Shown here one piece after another: positions 41,273-50,587 of a DNA stretch of 64,000 bases. The DNA comes from Mycobacterium lentiflavum (GTDB taxonomy: Bacteria; Actinomycetota; Actinomycetes; Mycobacteriales; Mycobacteriaceae), in NCBI RefSeq assembly GCF_022374895.2, contig NZ_CP092423.2:4774001-4838000 (forward strand), written 5' to 3'. Under the pieces are notes generated by a model. It was not told where the DNA came from, did not search any database, and saw nothing but the letters and a program-made list of their open reading frames with translations. Positions within the stretch are counted from its first letter, which is position 1; each line of letters opens with the position of its first letter. Made by a program: the position numbers and the translations under genes.

Positions 41273-42630
41273 GATCCGCTCCCGGCGGGCATCATCATGC
41301 CCGATAGGCCTGCAGCCGGATCGGTCTGCCTGGGTGAATTGACGGGCAAAACCGGTCCGTTGGTTGTCGCGTCGGTGGCAGGTGGCTGCGGGCCATCCGC
41401 CGGCGGAGGTGCTGACCCGACCGAACCGGGCAAAGCGTCTGGCTTTGCCTGTGGCGGAACATAATCCGGTCGCATCCAGTCTTCGCTGTAGGTCATTTCA
41501 TTTGGTCGCGCGGCGGCGCCGACGAAGGGGTTGAGACCTAGAGGCAGGAAGTTGTACTGGCGGTTCTTGACGATCGGTGCCAAATACTGCACGCACAGCT
41601 TCGACGATTGCTCGGCGTTCAATCGCGATGCGGCTTGTATTGCGCCGCATAGGAAGCTAATCGGATCGCTGAAGTTGTTCAACGCAAGTATCCCGCTGAG
41701 AGTGCCTTGGGCAGGTTGATAGACGTTGATGAGGTTGCCCAGGTTGGTCGGCGCGATGTGGAGCGCTTGTTTGATGTCGTCGAGACTGTCGGTCAAGGCC
41801 CGCGATATCGAGGCGAGTTTCTCCGAAGTCGTGCCCAAACTGTTGCGGTTATCGGCAACGAATGAAGTGACTTGATTGACAGCAGAGTTGAAGTCCTTAA
41901 CGGCGTTGGCGACTTCGTCGGGGTCGTTGGCTAGGAGTGCGGTGACCGACGCTAGGTTGTCGTTCAGTTGACGCATCAGGGTGGTGCTGTCTTGGAGAGC
42001 CGAGACCAGCGTGGACAGGTTCCTGACGCTGGTGAACGTGTCATCGCTGTGGTCCCCGAGCGACGAAAGCGCCTCGGAGAGTTTGATGATGGCATCGCGG
42101 ATTGCCGGACCTTGCCCGCGCAAATTGTCGGCGGTGGTGTTGATGAAGGCGCCTAATGTACTGACTCCGCCAGGCGCTGTGGGCTGGAGGGTTTTGGTGA
42201 GGCGTTCCAATTGTGCGCGGAAGTCGTCCCATTCCACGGGAACGGCAGTGCGGTCTTCGTTAATGACCGAGTGGTCTGCCAGGGTGGGGCCAGTGCGGTA
42301 GGGAGGGGTCAGCTGGATGGCACGGGCGGTCACCAAGGTGGGTGAGAGGATCACGGCCTTGGCGTCGGCCGGTACTTTGTACTTGTCATCGACCCAGAAC
42401 GTGATTTTCACTTGTGTGGGTTGCGGTTCGATTGCCTCAATCTTGCCCACGTTGACTCCGCGGATCCGGACATCGTCGCCGACGAACAGGCCGTTGCTAT
42501 TGACGAAATAGGCAACGATGTTAGTTCGCGTCTTCGTCACCTCACGTAACGAAATAAAGCCTCCGCCAAGGGCTATCGCCACGAGTATGACAGCGAGAGC
42601 CACTCGAATCATGGATTGCCGACGTATCAT
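41269..42630 (-). CDS. mceD: MceD, mammalian-cell-entry family protein
   Basis: 453 residues: N-terminal membrane helix (MIRVALAVILVAIALGGGFI), MCE domain (DDVRIRGVNVGKIEAIEPQP), helical needle region and a Pro-rich C-terminus beginning near DYVPPQAKPDALPG. It overlaps both neighbours by four bases (ATGA), typical of the stoichiometric Mce subunits. Confidence 0.9.
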   Translation of the reverse strand: MIRRQSMIRVALAVILVAIALGGGFISLREVTKTRTNIVAYFVNSNGLFVGDDVRIRGVNVGKIEAIEPQPTQVKITFWVDDKYKVPADAKAVILSPTLVTARAIQLTPPYRTGPTLADHSVINEDRTAVPVEWDDFRAQLERLTKTLQPTAPGGVSTLGAFINTTADNLRGQGPAIRDAIIKLSEALSSLGDHSDDTFTSVRNLSTLVSALQDSTTLMRQLNDNLASVTALLANDPDEVANAVKDFNSAVNQVTSFVADNRNSLGTTSEKLASISRALTDSLDDIKQALHIAPTNLGNLINVYQPAQGTLSGILALNNFSDPISFLCGAIQAASRLNAEQSSKLCVQYLAPIVKNRQYNFLPLGLNPFVGAAARPNEMTYSEDWMRPDYVPPQAKPDALPGSVGSAPPPADGPQPPATDATTNGPVLPVNSPRQTDPAAGLSGMMMPAGSGS

Positions 42631-43985
42631 CGTCCTGCCTCCCTAGACGAGACGGCGAATGGTGGGTCATTTGGACCGAGAACGTCCATCGGGAAAGGGT
42701 TCGGTACATCGAAGGATGCCTGCCCAGGTATGGGTGGCGCGGGTGGACCAGGTGGCGGCCCTCCCGGCGGCGGGACCGGCGGCGGTTGACGGTAGGGGTA
42801 GCAAGAAGGGCCGGGTAGCGGTACGCCGGGCAGACCACATAGCTGATCGCCAGGGTTGCCTGTAATGGCGTCAGGCAGTGTCCGATTCGGCTCCCCGCCT
42901 TGGCCGGTGCGCGGGTAGGGCATCGGCAGCGGTGGCGTGCCAGGCTGACCTGTTTGGGGATCGTGGCGCTGGGAGGGTGCTAGCACGTGAGGGTCCAAAC
43001 CGAGATCTGAGAACGCGGCATCCACGAAAGGCTGAATGAACTGACCCGGGAACAGGTTCGCGAGATAGGCTTTGAAGAACGGGCCGGACGACACCGATTC
43101 GCCCAGCGCCATAACGTAGTCATTGAATCCCTTGATGGATTTTTGCACCTGAACCTTGCGGTCATCGATGATCGCCAGAACGCTATTTAGCTTGTCCAAT
43201 GCTGGTTTCAACGAGTCGCGGTTTTCCGCAATGAGGCCTTGGATCTGCTGGGCCAGAGCAGAGATATTTCCCGAGAGGCGATCCAATGCCGCGCTTTGCG
43301 TACGCAGTTGTGCGAGAAGGGCATTGGTGTCATGGATGAGTCGCACAATTTGACCGGCGCGCTCGGCTAACACACCTGTGGCCTTCCGCGCGTTGGTGAG
43401 CAACGTGCGCAGCTGCGCATCGCGCTCATTGAGTGTCTGTGAGAAGCGCGCAACGCCGTCAACGGCGACTTTGAGCTGAGGCGGGGTGTCGTGGAGCGTG
43501 TCGCTCAATGTTTGCAACGACTTTGACAGCTGCTCGGTATTGAGACCGCTGATGGTTGCGGTGAGATCGCCGAGCGCATCAGGCAGCTGATACGGGGAGG
43601 TGGTGCGCTCGATCGGGATGACGCCGGACAGGCGGCCCTTTCCGCGCGGTGTAACGGTCAAGATCTTATTACCCAGCAAGCCGATGGTCTTGATCGCTGC
43701 TTCTGTCTGCTCACCAAGGCGGATGTCGTCGGCCACTGTAAAAGCGACGAGCACTCCGTGGGCTTCGAGGCTGACGCTTTTCACCTGTCCAGCCCGAAGG
43801 CCCGACACTTGCACTGGAGAGCCGGTGGTCAATCCACCCAGTTCGTCGAAGTATGCCGAATAGGTTGTGCCTGAGGAGAAGAAGGGCAGCTTGCTGTAAT
43901 TGAAGGCGCCGACGATCGCGGTGATCAGTAGCGTCACACCGATGACGCCGATGACAATGAAGTTGCGTTCCCGGAATGGTTTCAT
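42627..43985 (-). CDS. mceC: MceC, mammalian-cell-entry family protein
   Basis: 452 residues from ATG 43985 (MKPFRERNFIVIGVIGVTLL, membrane helix), which overlaps the mceB stop. The MCE domain has GSPVQVSGLRAGQVKSVSLE. A helical segment follows to about residue 330, then a very Pro/Gly-rich tail (PPPVPPPGGPPPGPPAPP). The long Pro-rich extension is usual for MceC and is expected outside the cytoplasmic membrane. Confidence 0.9.
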   Translation of the reverse strand: MKPFRERNFIVIGVIGVTLLITAIVGAFNYSKLPFFSSGTTYSAYFDELGGLTTGSPVQVSGLRAGQVKSVSLEAHGVLVAFTVADDIRLGEQTEAAIKTIGLLGNKILTVTPRGKGRLSGVIPIERTTSPYQLPDALGDLTATISGLNTEQLSKSLQTLSDTLHDTPPQLKVAVDGVARFSQTLNERDAQLRTLLTNARKATGVLAERAGQIVRLIHDTNALLAQLRTQSAALDRLSGNISALAQQIQGLIAENRDSLKPALDKLNSVLAIIDDRKVQVQKSIKGFNDYVMALGESVSSGPFFKAYLANLFPGQFIQPFVDAAFSDLGLDPHVLAPSQRHDPQTGQPGTPPLPMPYPRTGQGGEPNRTLPDAITGNPGDQLCGLPGVPLPGPSCYPYRQPPPVPPPGGPPPGPPAPPIPGQASFDVPNPFPMDVLGPNDPPFAVSSREAGR

Positions 43986-45010
43986 CGAGGGGTACACCTG
44001 CCCGTGTCCTGGCCGGCGACCTTTACGTAGACCGGTTGGCCACCTTTGCCGTTGACCTTCAGCACCAGGTCGCATAGATAGAAGCTGAAGAAGTCGCCGC
44101 TGATTGCCTGGCGGCCTAGGACCTGGTAGGCGTCGGGCAACGTATTAAGCAGGTTGTCGAAGTAGTCGCGATCGGCAAGCACGGTTCCGGCTGCGCGGTC
44201 GGTCTCGCCGACGACTTTCTGTAACGGCGGTCGTGCCTGGCTCAATAGACTCGCGAGGGACGCCGCGCCCTCGTTGGAGTAGGCCAACGCGGTACTGAGG
44301 TCTTGCTTGCGGCCCTCGAGTCCATGCACGAGTTCTGAAAGGGATTGCACCGCCTTACCGAACTTGTCGCTGCGGTCGCCGAACGAGCCGAGCACCGTAT
44401 TGAGGTTGACAACGACCTGGCCAATCAGGGCGTCTCGATCGGCCAATGTGTTTGTCAGACTTGCGGTCTGGACCAGGATCGATCCGATCGTGGCGCCCTG
44501 GCCTTGGAATGCGGCGATGAGCTGACTCGTCAGCGCATTGACTTGAGCTGGGTCCAAGGCCCGAAATAGTGGCCGGAATCCGCCTATTAGGGCATCGAGA
44601 TCTAGGGCGGGCGCCGTTCGATCCAGCGGAATCGTGGCGCCCGGGGGCATCTTCTTGGTTCCACCGGCCCCTTCCTCTAGCGCCAGGTATCGACCGCCAA
44701 TGAGGTTGTCATATCGAATCACCGCTTTAGTGCCTTCGGTTAGCACCACGGACTCGTCGGCGGTGAATTCGACCAGTGCCGTAGCGTCGTCTCTGATGCT
44801 GATGTGCTTGACTTTGCCGACCTCGACGCCGGCGATGCGGACGAAGTTGCCGCCCGCCAGGCCTGACACTGAAGTAAAGACGGCGTCGTAACTCTTTTCC
44901 TCCTGGAGTCGCAGTTGCGCAAAGATCGCGATAAGCCCAAATGCACCCAAGACGCACACGATCACGAAGATCGACAGACGCACCACCAAGCCTGACAGGT
45001 TACGTCGCAT
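43982..45010 (-). CDS. mceB: MceB, mammalian-cell-entry family protein
   Basis: 342 residues without a Pro-rich tail, as usual for MceB. Membrane helix VRLSIFVIVCVLGAFGLIAI; MCE domain NFVRIAGVEVGKVKHISIRD; C-terminal pair of cysteines (FYLCDLVLKVNG and DTGRCTPR). The ribosome site AGGAGGTG lies about 7 bases before the ATG, among the best in the window, and a 54-base gap separates it from mceA. Confidence 0.9.
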   Translation of the reverse strand: MRRNLSGLVVRLSIFVIVCVLGAFGLIAIFAQLRLQEEKSYDAVFTSVSGLAGGNFVRIAGVEVGKVKHISIRDDATALVEFTADESVVLTEGTKAVIRYDNLIGGRYLALEEGAGGTKKMPPGATIPLDRTAPALDLDALIGGFRPLFRALDPAQVNALTSQLIAAFQGQGATIGSILVQTASLTNTLADRDALIGQVVVNLNTVLGSFGDRSDKFGKAVQSLSELVHGLEGRKQDLSTALAYSNEGAASLASLLSQARPPLQKVVGETDRAAGTVLADRDYFDNLLNTLPDAYQVLGRQAISGDFFSFYLCDLVLKVNGKGGQPVYVKVAGQDTGRCTPR

Positions 45011-45064
45011 GGCAATTCACCTCCTTCGTTGATCGTTCGACGTGGACATGTGGCCTTGCCTGGA

Positions 45065-46561
45065 TCAGGGCGGTGGTCGTTGATCGGGTGGTGCGGTCGG
45101 GATTTCCGACGGCGCTGGAGGTGGAGGCGGCGGCGGCTCGAACGCGTAGGTCGGTTGGGCCTGTGCCGGGAACGGAGGGCTAAACGGCTCCGCCCCGGGA
45201 GGTGGCGGCCCGGGTTCGTGCGGGCTCCCGGGTGGGGGTGCTGGCGGCAAACCGGGATAGAGCGGGGTTCCGTCCGGGCCGTAGAGCGAGGCTCCGTAGG
45301 GAGGCGCCCCGGGGTAGGGGATGGGTCCCGGCGCCGGCCCACCTGGGTGACGGATGCTGGGTGGTTCGGGAATCCCTCGGGTGACCGGGAAATAGTTGGC
45401 CCAACCGGGGAATCCGATTCCAGGGTTCGGGCGGATATCTACGCCACTGCCATAGCCGGTGTTGGTGACGAGATAACGCACCGGCCAGTTCTTGGCGACG
45501 TCGGGCAACGAGCCACAGCCCGGCTTACCGCCGGGTCCGCCCTTGGCGGCTGTGATCGGCAAATTCTGCGGGTACCGGTACGGGTCGTCGCCGAGGAGCA
45601 ATGCTGCATCCATGATGACCGACTTGCCGTTATACCCTCCCGTATAATCCAACAGGCCCTTGTCCAGGGTGGTCTGGGCGCCTACGAGTAGGCAGGTCAG
45701 TTCGGGGTTGTACTTCATCAAGAGGTCGGCCGTTGGCCGCAGGGAGTTGAACCCCTTGATGAAGTTGTCTTTGCTTGGGCCCAATACGTTGATGCCGCTT
45801 TCGGAAAAGCCCGCGACTCCAAGCAGTAACGCGTCGAGTTGGCTGGCCTGGTTGGTGATGGTCACGCTGGTGGTGCTGACCGCAGACAATGTCTTGAGAA
45901 TGTCCTGAGCGGCTGCGCTGTAGGTGTCGCTGACAGCCCTAACAGCGCGCCAGTCGTCGCGGATGATGTCGGTGCGTGGATTTAACGCCAAGAGAACCTC
46001 GTTGGCATCGGTCGTGGCTTCTCCGATGCGCTCGCCCTGGCCTCGTACACCTTCAGCCAGCGCGGAAAGTACTGCGTTCAGTTTGGCCGGGTCGATCTGC
46101 TTGATGAGATTGACGAGGTTCTCGAATGCCGTGTTCACCTCGACGGCAACGTTTTGGGCCTTTAGTACCGCCCCGGCCGACAGCCGTTGCACACTAGCCT
46201 GTTTGGGGTAGACGAGGTCAACGAACTTCGCGCCGAACAGCGACGTGGAGTCGATGCGTGCCTCGACGTTGGCTGGAATGTATTTGATTTGGTCGGGATC
46301 GATATCCAATCGAAGACTTACTTGATTCAAGCCACCCGTGACGGTGGCTACCCTTCCCACCTCGACGCCGCGCATCTTCACCTTGGCGTACGGTTCCATG
46401 ACAAGCCCGGAGCGGTCCGAAGTCAGAGTCACCGGTACCGATGGCGTGAAGGATTGGTTGAATGCCGCGAGGCACACCCCCACGGCGACCATCACCGCGA
46501 CCACCAGCAAGGCTGCCAACGCCTCCGAGGGAACCCGGGGTCTGTCCCTGCGCTTCGCCAC
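45065..46561 (-). CDS. mceA: MceA, mammalian-cell-entry family protein
   Basis: 498 residues from GTG 46561, four bases after the yrbEB stop; ATG 46600 would overlap yrbEB by 35 bases. Membrane helix ALAALLVVAVMVAVGVCLAA; MCE domain AKVKMRGVEVGRVATVTGGL; a long helical region; and a strongly Pro-rich tail (about residues 395-498) ending in PPPPPPPAPSEIPTAPPDQR. It is the A subunit of the Mce complex. The Mce class (1-8) could not be decided by eye. Confidence 0.88.
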   Translation of the reverse strand: MAKRRDRPRVPSEALAALLVVAVMVAVGVCLAAFNQSFTPSVPVTLTSDRSGLVMEPYAKVKMRGVEVGRVATVTGGLNQVSLRLDIDPDQIKYIPANVEARIDSTSLFGAKFVDLVYPKQASVQRLSAGAVLKAQNVAVEVNTAFENLVNLIKQIDPAKLNAVLSALAEGVRGQGERIGEATTDANEVLLALNPRTDIIRDDWRAVRAVSDTYSAAAQDILKTLSAVSTTSVTITNQASQLDALLLGVAGFSESGINVLGPSKDNFIKGFNSLRPTADLLMKYNPELTCLLVGAQTTLDKGLLDYTGGYNGKSVIMDAALLLGDDPYRYPQNLPITAAKGGPGGKPGCGSLPDVAKNWPVRYLVTNTGYGSGVDIRPNPGIGFPGWANYFPVTRGIPEPPSIRHPGGPAPGPIPYPGAPPYGASLYGPDGTPLYPGLPPAPPPGSPHEPGPPPPGAEPFSPPFPAQAQPTYAFEPPPPPPPAPSEIPTAPPDQRPPP

Positions 46562-46565
46562 CGCG

Positions 46566-47423
46566 TCACCCCGAGAAGTGGAAAAGACCGGTCTGGCCAT
46601 ATATCGCCAGAGAAGCGAACAGAATCAACAACGCCGAGGCAACCAGAGACGTACGGGTAGCACGTCCGACGGCCTCGCCGACGCCGGCCGGTCCGCCGCT
46701 GGCGGTGAAGCCATAATAGGTGTGTACCAACATGATTATTGCCGCTGCCACGATCGTGACGGCGAATGAACGAATTACATCACCGGGCACCAAGAACGTG
46801 TTGAAATAGTGGTTGTAGACACCGGCGGACTGGCCATATATGGCTGTGGTGCCCAATCTTGCTGCGCTGTAGGACATTATGAGCGCCACACTGTACAACG
46901 GGACAACGACGATTACCCCGGCCGCCAACCGCGTCGATGCCAGGTAGGCGATCGGGCGGACACCCATGACTTCGATAGCGTCGATCTCTTCGTTGATGCG
47001 CATGGCGCCAAGTTGCGCGGTGGCACCGGCGCCGATCGTTGCAGCCAGCCCGATCGCTGCAGTGACGGGCGTAATCACCCGACTGTTCAGAAAGGCCGAT
47101 GCAAAGCCGACCAGGGCTTCGAATCCGATCTGCGAGAACTGGTTGTAGCCTTGTGCGGCAACCAGTCCGCCAGTTGACATCGTGAGAAAGGCAACGACTG
47201 CAACCGTACCCCCGATCACGGCAAGTGCGCCCGTTCCCAGGCTCATCGCCGCAACCTGCCGCAGCAGTTCAGCTCTGTACTTCACGACGACGTCGGCGAG
47301 CGACACGATGGTTTTCCCGTAGAACCTCGTCTGCTCGCCAAGTTGACACCAACGAGACCTCGCCCTGCTCAATCCGCGCTTTGCGCTCGGAAACAGCTGC
47401 GCGCCAATGACTTCAACGCTCAT
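46566..47423 (-). CDS. yrbEB: YrbEB permease of the Mce transporter
   Basis: 285-residue MlaE-type permease with five to six hydrophobic helices. The cytoplasmic coupling motif INEEIDAIEVMGVRPIAYLA is diagnostic for YrbE proteins contacting the MceG (MkL-type) ATPase. The ATG overlaps the yrbEA stop. No MceG ATPase is encoded in this window; it is normally supplied from elsewhere in the chromosome. Confidence 0.92.
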   Translation of the reverse strand: MSVEVIGAQLFPSAKRGLSRARSRWCQLGEQTRFYGKTIVSLADVVVKYRAELLRQVAAMSLGTGALAVIGGTVAVVAFLTMSTGGLVAAQGYNQFSQIGFEALVGFASAFLNSRVITPVTAAIGLAATIGAGATAQLGAMRINEEIDAIEVMGVRPIAYLASTRLAAGVIVVVPLYSVALIMSYSAARLGTTAIYGQSAGVYNHYFNTFLVPGDVIRSFAVTIVAAAIIMLVHTYYGFTASGGPAGVGEAVGRATRTSLVASALLILFASLAIYGQTGLFHFSG

Positions 47424-48229
47424 TTGACGACCTCGTATCCGATGGCAGTAGCCACAAGGTTGATAATGAACAACAGCACAAACGAAAACACCACGGTTTC
47501 ATTGACCGCGTTGCCCACCCCCGCAGGCCCGTTGTGAACCGTCGTGCCCTGGTAACAGGCAACTAGGCCTGCTGTTAGTCCGAACAGCGTGGCCTTGATC
47601 ATGGAGACCAATACATCGCTTATTCCCGTGATCCAGGTCATGCCAGCGACAAAGGCGCCGGGCGTAACGTGCTGGAAGAACACTGAAAAGAGGAACCCTC
47701 CTGTGAGCCCGGTCAGCGTCACCAGCGAGGACAGCAGCAACGACACTACGGTCGCGGCTAGCACCCGGGGAACCAGTAACGCCCTGATCGGGTCAATGCC
47801 CATGACACTCAGGGCATCGAGTTCTTCGCGGATTGTGCGTGCTCCCAGATCAGCGCACATCGCCGCGGCGCCGGCGCCCGCGATTACCAAAACCGTTACT
47901 AAGGGCCCAATCTGATTGACTGCGGCAGTGGCCGCACCACTGCCGCAATAATCGGCAGCGCCAACCTCTATCAGCAATACATTGAAGGCGAATACCGTGA
48001 TGACGACGTAGGGAATCGACAGCATCAGTGCTGGGACCAACGACACCCGCGCCACAAACCACGTCTGCTCGAGGAATTCGCGCCAGGCGAACGGCGGTCT
48101 GAGCATTGCGACGAAGACATCGAGACTGAAGGCGAAGAACCCGCCGATATTGCGCAGCGGGGTCAAGGCTTCGGTGACAGTGATGCCCCGTCGCCAGCCT
48201 GCCGATTCGCTGACTTGGTTGATGGACAT
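47420..48229 (-). CDS. yrbEA: YrbEA permease of the Mce transporter
   Basis: 269-residue MlaE-type permease, first subunit of the operon. It has the coupling motif IREELDALSVMGIDPIRALL and several long hydrophobic helices (VFVAMLRPPFAWREF... VVSLLLSSLVTLTGLTGGFL). It pairs with YrbEB to form the membrane channel. The ATG follows the stop of a short upstream frame by 4 bases. Confidence 0.92.
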   Translation of the reverse strand: MSINQVSESAGWRRGITVTEALTPLRNIGGFFAFSLDVFVAMLRPPFAWREFLEQTWFVARVSLVPALMLSIPYVVITVFAFNVLLIEVGAADYCGSGAATAAVNQIGPLVTVLVIAGAGAAAMCADLGARTIREELDALSVMGIDPIRALLVPRVLAATVVSLLLSSLVTLTGLTGGFLFSVFFQHVTPGAFVAGMTWITGISDVLVSMIKATLFGLTAGLVACYQGTTVHNGPAGVGNAVNETVVFSFVLLFIINLVATAIGYEVVK

Positions 48230-48233
48230 CGGA

Positions 48234-48536
48234 TTACGCGTCTTCTCGTGGGGCCGGCGGGTCGGATGGTATGCAGCCGGGTGAGGAGCCGTATTCGACG
48301 GTAGCGGTCGTCACGAGTTGGTAGGTTCGGCGTGCATCACGCATTCTGTCTTCAGGAGATCGCTCCATCCGTATTTCGGCACAGCCCCGGCACAAGCCAA
48401 GGATTTTGACCGCTTGTGATCTATTTATGTTGCGCACCCAGGGATCCAGATCGTTGTCATTGCTGATAGCGTGCGCCGCGTGAAGTATTGACAGAATGCT
48501 CTGCACAGCAATGCGATGTGTGAGCGCGGCCAACAC
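48234..48536 (-). CDS. Possible small protein directly upstream of yrbEA
   Basis: A 100-codon frame from GTG 48536 ending 4 bases before yrbEA, a spacing that suggests translational coupling. The sequence (AALTHRIAVQSILSILHAAH ... RMRDARRTYQLVTTATVEYG) is protein-like in its first two thirds but matches no family I recognise. The ribosome site is weak, and the in-frame sequence upstream of the GTG is also protein-like up to a TGA, so it could be a truncated regulator remnant. Confidence 0.35.
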   Translation of the reverse strand: MLAALTHRIAVQSILSILHAAHAISNDNDLDPWVRNINRSQAVKILGLCRGCAEIRMERSPEDRMRDARRTYQLVTTATVEYGSSPGCIPSDPPAPREDA

Positions 48537-49425
48537 TTCAGCTGGTTGAGGTAGTCGCCTGAGACAACCACGACGGTGTCAACCGCACGGAGTTCGCTCC
48601 CCGCGTGGCGATAGCCTGGTTCTTCATCTCGTCCCGCCCTTCACTGATTCCACGCCGTACAACCGCAACTTGAGCGTCGCATGGCTAGAGTCGACGCGTT
48701 TGTTCAACTTCTGGACACTCGTTATGTGAGTTGACAGGCGGTTCACGATCGACGTTGTAGGCGGACAATCAACGAACGATCGCAGGTTGTCCCGAGGTGT
48801 TGCGGCGCACCGCTGCCCGATCGCGATTGACCTGGCGTTATGGCGGAAGTCAGTCGCAGACTGCACATTGCACTCGCAGGGTCATATCGATTGCCGCGGG
48901 GCTTGGCGTCGCCGTAGTGCCAGTCCCGACAGCGGCGCTCAGGACCGCCAGCACGTAGTAGCCGCCGCACGTGCCCAGAGGAGTGGTGTCAATTTGGTTG
49001 CCGCCCACTTCGATGATTCCCCGGTCGTCAGGCGGACCATGTCGGCGTCGGGTACGGGTCGACTGCGCGACCAGGGCGGTCGGCCAAGGGGTGTGTCCAG
49101 AAGTTAGACACCTGCGCCTAGTGCAAGGCCGGTATTTTCAGATTTGCTGCACGCCTGATCGCGCGTCAACTAGGGCATTTCGGTGGGAGGTGAATCTGCG
49201 ACCTGCCGCTGCGGGGTCCGCGGTCAACAAGAGGGTCGCCTTTCCTTCTTGGCCCCGCTTGCCATCGGCGCCAAATTGCTGCATGAATGTTGTTGTAGCC
49301 CAAAACTTCCCGCCAATATGACGCAGGCCCGCCGCGATGTCGAGGGATGGAACCGAGCTGAGACTGTATGACGCCCCGCCGTTATGGCGACCGTGGAGGT
49401 CCGGCATTACTGTGGAGGAAACGAC
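48537..49425. other. 890-bp gene-free divergent region
   Basis: No intact gene is visible between the mce operon (minus) and the alcohol dehydrogenase (plus). Short frames on both strands lack start signals and domain features. The words TTCACGATCGACG and GAACGATCGCAGG near 48747-48785, with CGTTG/CAACG arms between them, are possible regulator sites. Promoters for both flanking operons should lie here. Confidence 0.5.
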
Positions 49426-50535
49426 ATGAAGACGCAAGCTGCCATCTTATGGGAGCGCGGGGGTCCATGGAGCGTCGAGGAGATCGACCTGGATTCCCCG
49501 CGGCATGGCGAGGTGCTCGTCGAGTTGGGCGGCAGCGGGTTATGCCACTCCGACGAACATGTACGCACGGCCGACCTACCCTGGCCGTTGCCGATGATCG
49601 GCGGTCATGAAGGGGCTGGGACAGTCGTCCAGACCGGAACCGGTGTGGGCAACCTGAAGGCCGGCGACCGTGTGATCTTCGGTTTCATCCCCGCCTGTGG
49701 TAGGTGTTCAGCTTGTTCGGCGGGGATGCAAAATCTCTGCGAGCTCGGCCAATTTCTGGGTACTGGAACGCAGATCAGCGATCACTCCAGTCGCCACCAC
49801 GCGCGAGGAACCGACCTGGGGTTGATGTGTTTATTGGGAACATTCGCTCAGCACACCGTGGTCAGCGAAGCCAACTGCATCAAGATCGATGACGACATTG
49901 CCCTCGATGTGGCATGTCTGCTCGGCTGCGGCGTGGTGACCGGTTGGGGGTCGGCGGTATTTGCCGGTGGCGTACGGGCCGGCGACACTGCAGTCGTTAT
50001 CGGTGTGGGTGGGATTGGCATCAATGCGGTCCAAGGGGCTGTATTCGCCGGAGCCCAGCACGTGATCGCTGTCGATCCTGTCGCGTTTAAGCGTGATAAG
50101 GCACTCGAATTCGGTGCGACACACGCAGTGAGCTCGAGCGACGAAGCGGCAATACTGGTCCAAGACCTCACCCATGGGCTCGGGGCCAACGCGGTGGTGA
50201 ATGCGACCGGGGTGGGCGAGGGCCAGCAAATCGGGCACAGTCTCGCGATGACCGCCAAACGGGGTACCGTCGTCGTCACCAATCTGCATCGCGCCACCGA
50301 GGAGGTCGTGTCCCTCAACGCATTGGATCTGGTATTAGCCGAAAAGCGGCTTGTGGGTTCACTTTTCGGGAGCGCCAACCCACGCCTTCACATACCCAAG
50401 TTGCTCAGCCTTTACCGCAGCGGCCACCTCAAGCTTAACGAATTAGCTACTCGCACTTACAAACTCGATGATATCAATACCGGCTACCAGGACATGCGTG
50501 ACGGTCGTAACCTGCGCGGCGTAATCAGCTTCTGA
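49426..50535 (+). CDS. Zinc alcohol dehydrogenase, NDMA-dependent type
   Basis: 369-residue medium-chain dehydrogenase. Catalytic zinc ligands are in GSGLCHSDEH and GGHEGAGTVV; four structural-zinc cysteines are in PACGRCSACSAGMQNLC; the NAD site is VIGVGGIGINAVQGAVFAGA. The family resembles NDMA-dependent alcohol dehydrogenases of actinomycetes, whose NAD(H) stays bound and which are thought to pass electrons to mycofactocin. The start at 49426 has GGAGGAAA 7 bases upstream. Followed by an aldehyde dehydrogenase gene 52 bases on, it suggests oxidation of an alcohol to an acid, possibly benzyl alcohol to benzoate given the box genes (inferred). Confidence 0.88.
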   Translation: MKTQAAILWERGGPWSVEEIDLDSPRHGEVLVELGGSGLCHSDEHVRTADLPWPLPMIGGHEGAGTVVQTGTGVGNLKAGDRVIFGFIPACGRCSACSAGMQNLCELGQFLGTGTQISDHSSRHHARGTDLGLMCLLGTFAQHTVVSEANCIKIDDDIALDVACLLGCGVVTGWGSAVFAGGVRAGDTAVVIGVGGIGINAVQGAVFAGAQHVIAVDPVAFKRDKALEFGATHAVSSSDEAAILVQDLTHGLGANAVVNATGVGEGQQIGHSLAMTAKRGTVVVTNLHRATEEVVSLNALDLVLAEKRLVGSLFGSANPRLHIPKLLSLYRSGHLKLNELATRTYKLDDINTGYQDMRDGRNLRGVISF

Positions 50536-50587
50536 CCATCGGCAGCCGGCTCCTTCGCCCGGCAGTGCCGCTTATGCAAGTCTCACA

